Assembly: GCA_018262705.1 (NCBI GenBank)
Contig: JADFDQ010000006.1
Span: forward strand, 1-64,000
Direction of reading: 5' to 3'
DNA from: Xanthomonas sp.
GTDB taxonomy: Bacteria; Pseudomonadota; Gammaproteobacteria; Xanthomonadales; Xanthomonadaceae
Length of the DNA: 64,000 nucleotides
Shown: positions 8,349-16,084 of the stretch, piece by piece
Layout: the number at the start of each line of letters is the position of its first letter
Position numbering within the stretch: position 1 is the first letter of the stretch
Made by a program: the position numbers and the translations under genes
The notes under the pieces: generated by a model
The model's input: the letters and a program-made list of their open reading frames with translations, nothing else
The model's database searches: none
Told to the model about the DNA's origin: nothing

Positions 8349-9472
8349 CGTGCGTCCTGCGCCGAACCTGCGCTGGCGGGCGTCGCCGCACGCGGCGCCG
8401 GCGCGGAATCAAGCACCTTGACCGCGCTGCCGTCGCGCAGCGCCGCCTTGCCGGCGACCACCACCCGATCGGCGTCCTTCAAGCCGGAACGCACTTCTAC
8501 CCACGGGCCGTCGTCATAGCCCAGCTGCAGCGTCGTGCGCACCGCCTTGCCGCCGCGAACCACGAACACCGCCGGATCGCCTTCGTCGTCGAGCAGGGCT
8601 TCGCGCGGGATCACCCGCGCGTCGGCTCGCTGGTCGTAGCGGATCCGGATGCGACCGAACATGCCTGGCTGCAGCGCGCCATCGCCATCGAAAGCGACGA
8701 TCACGCGGAACGTGCCGCTGCCGGCGTCAACCACCGGCGCCACCCGATCCACCTTGCCCGTGAACGTCCGCCCGGGCAGCGCGTCGATGCTCAGATCGAC
8801 CGGCTGGCCGGCCTTGAGGGTTTCGATTTCGCGCTCGGGCACGTTCAAGGTCGCTTCGAGACGCGAGGTGTCGACGATGGTGAAAATCGGCGAGTTGATC
8901 TGCACGAAATTGCCGGGCTTGATGTCGCGGGTGGCGACTACGCCGGAAATCGGCGCGGTGACGTTGCCGTAGGACAGTTCGAGCTGCGCCATGCGTAGCG
9001 AATCGCGCGCGTTGGCCAGATCGAAGCGCAGCTGATCCACGTCGTTGGCGCTGACCATCTTCTGCTCGGCCAGTTGCACCGCACGCCGATAGTTCGCTTC
9101 CAGCTTGCTGACCTGCGCCGACGCTTGCGCGGCTTGCAGGGTGGCGCGGTCGCGGTCGATCCGCACCAGCGTCTGACCGACGTTGACGTGCTGGCCGATA
9201 TCGACCAGCACCTGCAGCGCAATGCCCGAGGTCTTGGCGACGACCTGCGCTTCGCCGCGCGCTTCCAGCGCCGCTGTGCCGCCGTAGCTGGCTGCGATCG
9301 AACGTCGCGACACCGGCGCGACTTCGACCGGCACCGCTTCGGGGGCCGCAGCCTCTTTGCCGGTATCGCCGGAACCACCCGATTTCATCTTGCAGCCGCC
9401 CAGCCCCAGAGCCAACGCCAGCCCCAGCAGGGCGAGGAACGGCCAGCCGCGCGCAAAGTCCTTCTCGTGCAT
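8345..9472 (-). CDS. RND efflux periplasmic adaptor (membrane fusion protein), lipoprotein
   Basis: A 375-residue adaptor that would bridge the RND permeases to an outer-membrane channel. After a short charged N-terminus there is a hydrophobic segment ending in a lipobox (LGLGGC), so it should be anchored to the inner-membrane outer leaflet. The body shows the expected order: beta-barrel/lipoyl half-motif (SGIALQVLVDIGQHVNVGQ), an alpha-helical hairpin around residues 110-170, the second lipoyl half (VTAPISGVVATRDIKPG), then beta-barrel and membrane-proximal domains. I placed the start at the ATG at 9472 so that the lipoprotein signal is N-terminal; an in-frame ATG at 9520 would prepend 16 residues. 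First gene of the operon. Confidence 0.9.
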   Translation of the reverse strand: MHEKDFARGWPFLALLGLALALGLGGCKMKSGGSGDTGKEAAAPEAVPVEVAPVSRRSIAASYGGTAALEARGEAQVVAKTSGIALQVLVDIGQHVNVGQTLVRIDRDRATLQAAQASAQVSKLEANYRRAVQLAEQKMVSANDVDQLRFDLANARDSLRMAQLELSYGNVTAPISGVVATRDIKPGNFVQINSPIFTIVDTSRLEATLNVPEREIETLKAGQPVDLSIDALPGRTFTGKVDRVAPVVDAGSGTFRVIVAFDGDGALQPGMFGRIRIRYDQRADARVIPREALLDDEGDPAVFVVRGGKAVRTTLQLGYDDGPWVEVRSGLKDADRVVVAGKAALRDGSAVKVLDSAPAPRAATPASAGSAQDAR

Positions 9473-9594
9473 CGGAATCGAACCAGTTGCTAGTGTTGTA
9501 GTCAAGTATGTCACCTGCATATGGGTGCCGTCATCCGCCGAAGGTCATGGTCGACAGCGTAGCGGATTACTGAATTCGGTTTGCTGCAAATATT

Positions 9595-9608
9595 TTGACT
9601 GTAGTCAA
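9595..9608. promoter_or_regulatory. Palindrome TTGACT-N2-AGTCAA, candidate operator upstream of the RND operon
   Basis: A perfect 6-bp inverted repeat with a 2-bp spacer in the 242-bp gap between the adaptor gene and the cytochrome gene. A related half-site (TTGTAGTCAA) recurs at 9496-9505, nearer the adaptor start; the two AGTCAA halves are 103 bp apart. The symmetry fits binding by a dimeric repressor, and RND operons are often under such control. No regulator gene is adjacent, so the assignment is inferred from symmetry and position only. Confidence 0.4.
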
Positions 9609-9631
9609 TGCCGAACCGGAAAATATCGGGA

Positions 9632-9659
9632 TGGACGTGCACACTGACATCGTTATACT
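9632..9659 (+). promoter_or_regulatory. Putative sigma-70 promoter for the cytochrome c gene
   Basis: A good -10 hexamer TATACT at 9654-9659 lies 55 bases before the ATG at 9715. The best -35 in register is TGGACG at 9632-9637 with a 16-bp spacer, which is only a moderate match. A GGGGAAG ribosome-binding site follows at 9701-9707. Confidence 0.4.
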
Positions 9660-9714
9660 GAACGGGTCGCGCATGTCATGTCAGGCGCGACTTCTTTCAT
9701 GGGGAAGACACCAG

Positions 9715-10098
9715 ATGACGCGATCGCTGTGGATTGCTGCAAGTCTCGCCCTGCTCGGGGCGGCATTTTCCGCTACCGCGCAGGATCCCGCACCGGCCGC
9801 CGCACCGGCACCTGCGGCGACGCCCGCGCCAGCCGCCTCGGCCAGCGCCGGCGATGCCGCACGCGGCAAGGCGCTGACCTACACCTGCCGCGGCTGTCAC
9901 GGCGTGACCGGCTATAAGAACGCCTATCCGAGCTACCACGTTCCGATGATCGGCGGCCAGTCACAGACCTACCTGCGCAACGCGCTGAACGAATACCGCA
10001 GCGGCAACCGCCAGCACCCGACGATGCAGGCGCAGGCGGAGAGCTTCTCCGAGCAGGACATCAACGACATCGTCGCCTACCTTTCCAGCGTGAAGTGA
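9715..10098 (+). CDS. Periplasmic monohaem cytochrome c (class I)
   Basis: A 127-residue electron carrier. Residues 1-22 form a Sec signal peptide cut after an Ala-x-Ala type site, followed by an Ala/Pro-rich linker to about residue 45. One haem site, CRGCH, is present; a Met in the HPTM segment is the likely sixth ligand. The fold resembles one half of cytochrome c4 (GGQSQTYL, ALNEYRSG). The start is fixed by a strong GGGGAAG site and by the signal peptide. The next gene starts 8 bases after its stop and encodes a similar cytochrome, so the two are likely co-transcribed and could work as a pair. The redox partner is unknown. Confidence 0.9.
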   Translation: MTRSLWIAASLALLGAAFSATAQDPAPAAAPAPAATPAPAASASAGDAARGKALTYTCRGCHGVTGYKNAYPSYHVPMIGGQSQTYLRNALNEYRSGNRQHPTMQAQAESFSEQDINDIVAYLSSVK

Positions 10099-10106
10099 GC
10101 TCAGCC

Positions 10107-10538
10107 ATGAACAAGATCTCCATGACCGTGCTCGCCGCCGCCTGCGCCCTTGTTCTGTCGGCCTGCGGCTCCTCGGGGGAATCGGGCCACGCCGTCGACG
10201 CCGGCAACGCCAGCGTTCCCGCCCGCCTGCCGGAAGGCCACGCCGCCGCCGGCCAGATTATCGCCGCCAAGGGCGTCGGCAGTACCGCGGCCTGCGTCTC
10301 CTGCCACGGCGCCGAAGGCAATGCGCCGATTGCCGACATGTACCCGAAGATCGGCGGCCAGTACACGGACTACCTCGCCCACGCGCTGCAGGCCTATCGC
10401 GCCGGTACCCGCGCCGGCGGCACCGGCGCGGTGATGGCGGCCCAGGCCAAGGATCTGACCGATCAGCAGATCGCCGATCTGGCCGCCTATTTCGGCAGCG
10501 TGCCGACCCATCTGCGCGATCTGGAAAACGCCCGGTAA
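10107..10538 (+). CDS. Monohaem cytochrome c lipoprotein
   Basis: A 143-residue class I cytochrome c with one CVSCH haem site and a C4-like fold (IGGQYTDYL, ALQAYRAGTR). The N-terminus is a lipoprotein signal with the lipobox LSAC, so this copy should be membrane-anchored, unlike its soluble neighbour. I use the ATG at 10107; a GTG at 10095 overlapping the upstream stop would add four residues. The similarity to the preceding gene suggests an old tandem duplication, possibly giving an anchored donor and a soluble acceptor. That role is inference. Confidence 0.88.
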   Translation: MNKISMTVLAAACALVLSACGSSGESGHAVDAGNASVPARLPEGHAAAGQIIAAKGVGSTAACVSCHGAEGNAPIADMYPKIGGQYTDYLAHALQAYRAGTRAGGTGAVMAAQAKDLTDQQIADLAAYFGSVPTHLRDLENAR

Positions 10539-10701
10539 ACGCACGTTCCCGCAGCGTTCGACAAGGGGCCCGCGTGGCCACTTGCCCGTTTCGCGTGGCC
10601 CGTCGCAACGCAGTCGCGCGTTGCCGCTTCATTGATGGCGGTCATGGTCTGGTCGGCAAGCGCCGATGCACAATATCGCAACTGCCGAAGGCAGATGAAG
10701 C

Positions 10702-10986
10702 ATGCGCAAGACCATTCCCATCGACCTCAAGCCGAAGCTGGAAATCGCGATCGACGGCGTACCGATCGCGCAAGCATTGGGTCTGGACAAGGACGAATTC
10801 TTCCGCCTGCTTGGCGTGCGCAAAATCGACCAGCTGTGCGAGCGCGGCGTCGGCGAAGATGCCGGTCGATACCGCGCCAGCTTCTACTTCCAGCGCAAGC
10901 GCGTGCGCGTCGTGGTCGATCGTGAAGGCCACCGGGTCGGCGCGATCGAAATCAGCGAACGCCAACAGGGACGGCGCCAGTCATGA
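10702..10986 (+). CDS. Small conserved protein, possibly DUF6522 family
   Basis: A 94-residue cytosolic protein with no signal peptide or membrane segment. It contains an LGLDKDEFFRLLG segment, an ERGVGEDAGRYRASF segment and a basic C-terminus (QRKRVRVVVDREGHR). The pattern resembles the DUF6522 family of small proteobacterial proteins, but I place it from memory and cannot confirm it. No function is known to me. It is preceded by 163 bp without an evident gene and ends 185 bp before a convergent gene. Confidence 0.7.
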   Translation: MRKTIPIDLKPKLEIAIDGVPIAQALGLDKDEFFRLLGVRKIDQLCERGVGEDAGRYRASFYFQRKRVRVVVDREGHRVGAIEISERQQGRRQS

Positions 10987-11171
10987 AAAAGAAGGCCCGG
11001 CTCCGCGGGCATTGCGCCTGTTGGGAGTCGGGCCTCATCTGCTGGAGCGATTCTGCGCGCCGCATTGCGCGTCGCGCAGTTTTTCTCCAACGTCGACAGA
11101 TTAACGCGGCGCTTGTTAGAAATTGGCTAAGGCAAGCGCATTCAGGATAACCGTTTGTCGGAGAAACGAAT

Positions 11172-11651
11172 TCAGGATGCCGCATCCTTCGCCCACGGCC
11201 ACCAGCCCCTGCCGGTGCGGGCATAGCGATCGGCGGCGTGCTCGAAACGGTTGTCGGCGCTGATCGCCGCGCCGGTCAGCAGATACAGCGGCAGGAACAG
11301 CACGCCCAGCGCCATGTACTGATAGACGTGGGCGCGCTCGTGGTCGGACATGACGATTGCGGGCTCATCCGTCAACCCGGCACGGTGCGCATAGGTGTGA
11401 CAGGGACAGGCCAGATCCGCCCCGGTGTGCAAAATCACATTGCCCAGCGTGATCGCCCCGCCCGGCCCCCAGGGAAAGTTCTGGAACACCAGCGCCAGAT
11501 CGCCTTTGCGTATTCGAATGCGCGCGCCAAACGCCAGCGCGACCAGACCGGCGAGCAGACCGCACACCGAAACCGGCAGCGCCCACAGCATGCCCAGCGC
11601 GAACAGCAGCCCGCGCAGGACGCGTTGCCGTGGCGTGGAATCGACGCCCAT
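11172..11651 (-). CDS. Membrane protein with an HExxH motif, function unknown
   Basis: A 159-residue protein directly downstream of phaC. Residues 10-42 form one or two hydrophobic helices, and a third hydrophobic segment lies at about 113-130. Between them is SDHERAHVYQYMALG, which contains an HExxH zinc-protease-like motif. Further on, RFEHAADRYA supplies a Glu and an AD pair like the third-ligand region of M48-type gluzincins. A family of small proteins with HExxHxxQYxxxG is known without an assigned function. A TTG at 11669 overlapping the phaC stop could be the true start; I use the ATG at 11651. Protease activity is inferred from the motif only. Confidence 0.75.
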   Translation of the reverse strand: MGVDSTPRQRVLRGLLFALGMLWALPVSVCGLLAGLVALAFGARIRIRKGDLALVFQNFPWGPGGAITLGNVILHTGADLACPCHTYAHRAGLTDEPAIVMSDHERAHVYQYMALGVLFLPLYLLTGAAISADNRFEHAADRYARTGRGWWPWAKDAAS

Positions 11652-11665
11652 CGGTCGGTGCAGCC

Positions 11666-12733
11666 TCAACAGCGCTTGCGCAGCCAGTCGTGGATGGTCT
11701 GCGGCACCTCGCGCTGGGCGCGGCCGGACACGTAGATGCCGATGTGCCCGCCCTTGAACGCAAGCTCGGTGTAATCGTTGCTGCCGATCAGGCCGCGCAG
11801 CGCGCGCGAGGAATCCGGCGGCACCAAATGGTCCTGCTCGGCGTAGATATTGAGGATCGGCATGTCGACGTCGCCCAGATGCACGTCCCGATCACCGATC
11901 CGCGGCGCGCCGGTGATGAAACGGTTTTCCTGGAAGAACTGTTTGCTGAACTCGCGGAACGCCTCGCCGGCCTGGTCGGGCGAATCGAAGATCCACTTCT
12001 CCATGCGCAGGAAATCTTCCATCGCCCTCTTGTCGTCGAGGATGTCCACCATGCCGACATACTTCTGCGCGAACAGCCGCCACGGCTTGAGCATCAGGTA
12101 AGTGAAATTCATCATGTCGGCGGGAACGTTGCCGAGCGTATCGACCAGCAGATCGACGTCGATCTCGCGGTTCCAGTTCGACAGCATGTTGTCCGGCGTA
12201 TGGAAATCCACCGGGGTCACCATCGCAATCAGATTTTTGACCTTCTCCGGATGCAGCGCCGCAAAGCACAGCGTGAACGCGCCGCCCTGGCAGATACCGA
12301 GCAGATTGATCGCCGCCAGCCCATGCGCCTTGCGCAGGTAGTCCACGGCGCCGCCGATGAAGCGCTCGATGTAGTCCTCCAGCGTCAGGTAGCGGTCGGA
12401 GCGGTCGGGGTAGCCCCAGTCGATGACATAGACGTCTTCGCCGCGTTCCAGCAGTCCCTTGACCAGCGAACGGTCGTCTTGCAGATCCACCATGTAGGGC
12501 CGGTTGACCAGCGCGTAGCTGATCAGGATCGGCACCCGTGCGGTTGGCTTGCGCTCGCCCATGAAGCGGTACAGCACGGTCTTGCCGTCGCGCCAGACCG
12601 GCTCGCGCGGGGTGACGCCGAAATCGACGTCCTCCATCTCGCGCAGGGTGTGCACGCCAGCGCCGAGTTTGCGCTGCAGCCTGGTTGCTTCTTCGGCCAG
12701 CGATTCCGGAGTGATGTTCAGTGGGCCGATCAT
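11666..12733 (-). CDS. phaC: Class III poly(3-hydroxyalkanoate) synthase subunit PhaC
   Basis: Polymerises (R)-3-hydroxybutyryl-CoA into PHB, as a complex with PhaE on the granule surface. The 355-residue length is typical of class III PhaC. It has an alpha/beta-hydrolase fold with the lipase-like box GICQGG; the nucleophile is C148. The catalytic Asp lies in YAEQDHLVPP and the His in KGGHIGIY. The start at 12733 lies one base after the phaE stop, so the two are tightly coupled. An upstream in-frame start at 12775 would run into phaE and is unlikely. Confidence 0.95.
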   Translation of the reverse strand: MIGPLNITPESLAEEATRLQRKLGAGVHTLREMEDVDFGVTPREPVWRDGKTVLYRFMGERKPTARVPILISYALVNRPYMVDLQDDRSLVKGLLERGEDVYVIDWGYPDRSDRYLTLEDYIERFIGGAVDYLRKAHGLAAINLLGICQGGAFTLCFAALHPEKVKNLIAMVTPVDFHTPDNMLSNWNREIDVDLLVDTLGNVPADMMNFTYLMLKPWRLFAQKYVGMVDILDDKRAMEDFLRMEKWIFDSPDQAGEAFREFSKQFFQENRFITGAPRIGDRDVHLGDVDMPILNIYAEQDHLVPPDSSRALRGLIGSNDYTELAFKGGHIGIYVSGRAQREVPQTIHDWLRKRC

Positions 12734-12734
12734 G

Positions 12735-13793
12735 TCAACGCGTCCTTGCGGCGCGCTTGCCGCTCTTCTTGGCACTCTTTACGGGTTTGGCAGCCGGTTT
12801 GCGGGTCGGCGGCGCGGCTTTTTTCGCGGCCGGTTTCCTGGGTTTCACCGCCTTGGGTTTCACCGCTTTTTGCGCAGCCGCGCGCGCGCGCGGCGTCGAT
12901 GGCGGCTGCGTTTTTTCGGGTGCGGCTTCACGCTCGCGAACGACCCCACGAAGGCTGCGCTCGAGTTCGGCGATCTTGCGGTGCGCGCTGTCCAGCTCGG
13001 TGCGACCGGGCAAGCCAAGGGTTTGCGCGGCCTGCTCGGAAATCGCCTGCGCCGCATTGCGCAGATGCATCTGCGCGTTGGCCAGTTCGCCGAAAGCGTG
13101 CCGATAGTCGCTGGAGAGCGCGACCTCGGCCCAGGATTCTTCGGCGGCATCGACCCACAGGTCAAACAGCGCGCGCGCGCTGTCGATCTGGCGGCCCGGC
13201 TCTTCGCGTTCGGCCAGCTTCGATTCGAAGCGCGAAAACGCATCCTGCGAAGCCTTGGCCAACAGCGCACCGTAGGCGCGCTGGGCCTCCTGCACGCGCA
13301 GCTGCGCCTTGCCCAGCGCCTGCAACCGCTCTTGACTCTCACGAGCGAAACCGAACGCAGGCAAGCCCAGCGCAGCCGCGGCCTGCGAGCGCAGCCCGTC
13401 CAGCCACGGCGCGGCGGCATCATTCCACTGCATGATGTTCTGCAACCCGGGGCCATTGAAGCCCTGCATCAGGCTTTCGAATGGATGCGCATCGCCGAAC
13501 GCCGAACGCCACGCATTGACCACATCCTTGGCGGCGTGATCGCGCCCGGCAAACTGGCCGGCAACCTGCTGCATCTGGCCGTACCAGTCGCGGCACTGGT
13601 GCTGGAAACGTTCCAGCATGTCGCCAAACGGCCCTTGCGCGCCAGCCTGTCGACCCCAGATTCCGAGCGCATCGCCCAGCCCCTGCTTGCCGACGTCGTA
13701 GTTCAGCCCGACCGCGCCATCGCGCAGCGCGTCGGCCCACAGGCCCCAGTAGCGCTGCGCCAGCGCCATCGGGTCGTTGGAAGTGTTGGCCAT
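12735..13793 (-). CDS. phaE: Class III PHA synthase subunit PhaE with a basic Lys/Ala/Pro tail
   Basis: A 352-residue partner needed for activity of class III PhaC. The N-terminal part matches PhaE (DPMALAQRYWGLWADAL; SLMQGFNGPG; coiled-coil-rich middle), and a helix of the TELDSAHRKIAELERSLRG type is the usual PhaE end. After about residue 295 there is a tail rich in Lys, Ala, Pro and Arg (repeats such as KPAAKKAAPPTRKPAAK), resembling histone H1 and the tail of the phasin PhaF. The tail could tie granules to nucleoid DNA; this is inference. The start follows a strong GGAGG site, which decides it over the longer frame from 13979. Confidence 0.92.
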   Translation of the reverse strand: MANTSNDPMALAQRYWGLWADALRDGAVGLNYDVGKQGLGDALGIWGRQAGAQGPFGDMLERFQHQCRDWYGQMQQVAGQFAGRDHAAKDVVNAWRSAFGDAHPFESLMQGFNGPGLQNIMQWNDAAAPWLDGLRSQAAAALGLPAFGFARESQERLQALGKAQLRVQEAQRAYGALLAKASQDAFSRFESKLAEREEPGRQIDSARALFDLWVDAAEESWAEVALSSDYRHAFGELANAQMHLRNAAQAISEQAAQTLGLPGRTELDSAHRKIAELERSLRGVVREREAAPEKTQPPSTPRARAAAQKAVKPKAVKPRKPAAKKAAPPTRKPAAKPVKSAKKSGKRAARTR

Positions 13794-13860
13794 GGTTCCT
13801 CCGAAATGGTGTGCGAATGCTAACAACGCGCGCGTGCCGTGGCGATGAATGCGTCCGCGA

Positions 13861-14112
13861 TTATGGCGTCGGGGTTTTGGAATGCGTTCGGTGACGTTGT
13901 AGAGCGCGAGCCGGCTGACGCAGCAAATGCGACTGCCGTCCGCGCAGCGCGCCGAGCACGGCGTCCAGACCGAGCGCAATCACGGCGATGGCGAACGCAA
14001 GACGCAGCGTCGCGCCGGCGGACAGGCGCGCGATCCACAGTCCCGCAAACAGGCACAGCAGCCCCGCCAGCGCGCTGAAGATGCGTCCCCGTGGCCTGCT
14101 TGCGCGCTCCAT
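13861..14112 (-). CDS. Small predicted membrane protein
   Basis: An 83-residue frame between phaE and the oligomer hydrolase gene, with two hydrophobic stretches (SALAGLLCLFAGLWIA and LRLAFAIAVIALGL) and a basic C-terminus. No family recognised. The ATG at 14112 has a GGGAG placed too close to it; a TTG at 14127 is an alternative. The two well-formed helices argue that it is real, but the sequence is short and GC-rich, so a chance frame is possible. Confidence 0.45.
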   Translation of the reverse strand: MERASRPRGRIFSALAGLLCLFAGLWIARLSAGATLRLAFAIAVIALGLDAVLGALRGRQSHLLRQPARALQRHRTHSKTPTP

Positions 14113-14172
14113 GGCTCCCTGCGTCAACCGATCGACCGCCGCAGTTTGACACGCGCGAACGTGGCGGTGCGC

Positions 14173-15972
14173 TTAACGCGATGGCATCGCCAAGTTCTCA
14201 GCCGCCAGCGGCTTGCCTATACGCGGCACGGTGGCGATGACCGCATCGGCCGGAAGCGCGCCCTTGCCGTCCAGATACGCATCCACGCGATCCAGCGCTT
14301 CGTACACATAGGGCAGCAGCGGCAGATAAACCGCCGCCAGGTGTGGCAGCGCGAGGAAAGCGTCGAAGTGCTGGGTGTTTTTCACTTGCCAATAGCGCAC
14401 GTCTCGACCCGCCTCCCGGCTCATCGCCACATACGGCAGACTGGAAAACGCCTGCGGCACCAGCCCGTCGTCGGTGCCGTGGATCACCACCACCGGCAGC
14501 CCGGCGCGCGGCGGCGCGGCGCGGGTTTCTTCGACGCCCTTGCGCACGCGGGCCCCGGCTTCGGAATCGTCGGTCCACAGCGCGCGCAGACAGCGCATGC
14601 CGCTGATGCCCAGATCGACCTGCGGGTTCGGATCCATGATCACCACGCCGTTGCCGGGCGGAATGCCGGCGGCGTCCGACCACCACGCAGCGCGCTCTTC
14701 CGGCGTTGCGTCGCGTGCGACCGGCGCTACCGTCACCGGGCCCATCGCCGAATACCAGTAATCGCAAGGATGCGCATTGTGCGGATAGCGTCCGTAGGCC
14801 GACGCATAGCTCACGCCAATTGCGCGCCACAGGTCGAAGGCGACCGCGATCGAACCGGCGCGCAGCGCGGCGTCGGTCCAGCCCGAAGCGTGCAGCGCGT
14901 CCAGCGCCTCCTGCTGGCGCGCTTCCGCCGTCTGCCCTTCCAATGCACCCACCCGCCCCAGTTCTTCGCAGCGTGAATCGCTGATCGGCAACGAGGGAAT
15001 GCCGACTCTTGGCAGGGCGCATGGCATCAGCAGCGCCGCCTCGGTGGTGTAGTCGTACAGGCTGCGCGCGCCGTGGCCGCGTGCGTAAATATTCGGCTCG
15101 CCGGCCACCACCGCGTCCAGCCACGGCTCGCCGTCCTCGGCCGCGCGCAACACCGCGCCACCGCCATTGGAAATGCCCACGGCAATGACGCGGGTGTTTT
15201 CGAAGGTGAACGGTGCGGCTTGCGGCAACTGTGCGTTCAAGGTTTCGATTGCGAACTGCGCGGCTTGCTTGACGTGCCGGCCCCAGTCGGCTTCCGGGTT
15301 GTCCTGGGAATGCGCGTGTTTGTAAGCCACGCCGCGGCCGGTCGCCGGCTCGGGCATGAACGCAAGCCCTGCATCGGGTTTGGCCACCTGCCCGGCCGCG
15401 TCGAAACCCAGTCCGGCATCGACGTCGAAATAATCGGATCCGGTGCCCTTGTCGGTGTAGACCACCGCGCAGCCGCGCGGCAGTCCCCACGCGCCGGCCA
15501 CGGCAATCGCGCCATACACGCCGCGCGAGCCGGACGAGGGCGCGACGATTAGGCAGCGCTTCGTGCGATCGAAATGGTCGGGCAGTTGCAGCAGGACGCG
15601 GTGCGGTTGCTTCGCGCCAGGCAGGGTCGCAAACGCGCTGAACTCGCGCCCCGGCACATTGGCAACGCTGCCGTACAGCTCGCCATAGCCGCCGCCCGGC
15701 GCCAGATCGGCGATCCCACGCCAGTTGCTCCACAGCGCGCGCCGACGCAGTTCCTCGGGCGTGGGATGCGCCGGATCCGCAAAAGCAGGCGCAACCGCAG
15801 ATTGCAGACCAGCCAGACCCAAGCCTGCCGTCAACAGATCGTCCTGTCCGCGGTGCTCCGTCGTGCGCTGCTGGGTGAACATGGCGGTGGTTCCTCCTTG
15901 TGCTGAAAAACCGATGACGCTGCCCAGGAGCAGAACGGAAGCCATCAAGGCGCTGTGTCGAAACGATTTCAT
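14173..15972 (-). CDS. D-(-)-3-hydroxybutyrate oligomer hydrolase
   Basis: A 599-residue hydrolase of the 3HBOH family (Pfam 3HBOH as I recall it), which cleaves dimers and oligomers released from PHB into 3-hydroxybutyrate. A signal peptide covers residues 1-24 (MKSFRHSALMASVLLLGSV), so this form should be exported. The serine-hydrolase box is GISNGGG; further family segments include YTDKGTGSDYFDV and VVVIHGTDDGLVP, the latter carrying the likely catalytic Asp, and a late His in NTQHFDAF. The start at 15972 is set by the signal peptide and an AAGGTAAGG site. It lies divergent from bdhA and next to phaCE, which fits a PHB-degradation role. Confidence 0.9.
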   Translation of the reverse strand: MKSFRHSALMASVLLLGSVIGFSAQGGTTAMFTQQRTTEHRGQDDLLTAGLGLAGLQSAVAPAFADPAHPTPEELRRRALWSNWRGIADLAPGGGYGELYGSVANVPGREFSAFATLPGAKQPHRVLLQLPDHFDRTKRCLIVAPSSGSRGVYGAIAVAGAWGLPRGCAVVYTDKGTGSDYFDVDAGLGFDAAGQVAKPDAGLAFMPEPATGRGVAYKHAHSQDNPEADWGRHVKQAAQFAIETLNAQLPQAAPFTFENTRVIAVGISNGGGAVLRAAEDGEPWLDAVVAGEPNIYARGHGARSLYDYTTEAALLMPCALPRVGIPSLPISDSRCEELGRVGALEGQTAEARQQEALDALHASGWTDAALRAGSIAVAFDLWRAIGVSYASAYGRYPHNAHPCDYWYSAMGPVTVAPVARDATPEERAAWWSDAAGIPPGNGVVIMDPNPQVDLGISGMRCLRALWTDDSEAGARVRKGVEETRAAPPRAGLPVVVIHGTDDGLVPQAFSSLPYVAMSREAGRDVRYWQVKNTQHFDAFLALPHLAAVYLPLLPYVYEALDRVDAYLDGKGALPADAVIATVPRIGKPLAAENLAMPSR

Positions 15973-16084
15973 GAGCGTGACCTTACCTTCTAGAGCACGC
16001 CGCTGCGTCGTACCTTCGTACCAAGGGCCAGCTGCGCGGTTCCTGCTAGCGTAGTCGATGAAAACGTATCGGGACGTACGCAGC

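Noticed and set aside
10994-11038. A terminator between 10986 and 11172 (AGGCCCG ... CGGGCCT)
   Set aside because: The arms are real but the loop is about 30 bases and there is no U-run, so I cannot support it as a terminator.
10983-11150. A 55-residue frame starting inside the stop of the 10702-10986 gene
   Set aside because: Arg/Cys-rich with no family resemblance and no Shine-Dalgarno of its own; better read as non-coding.
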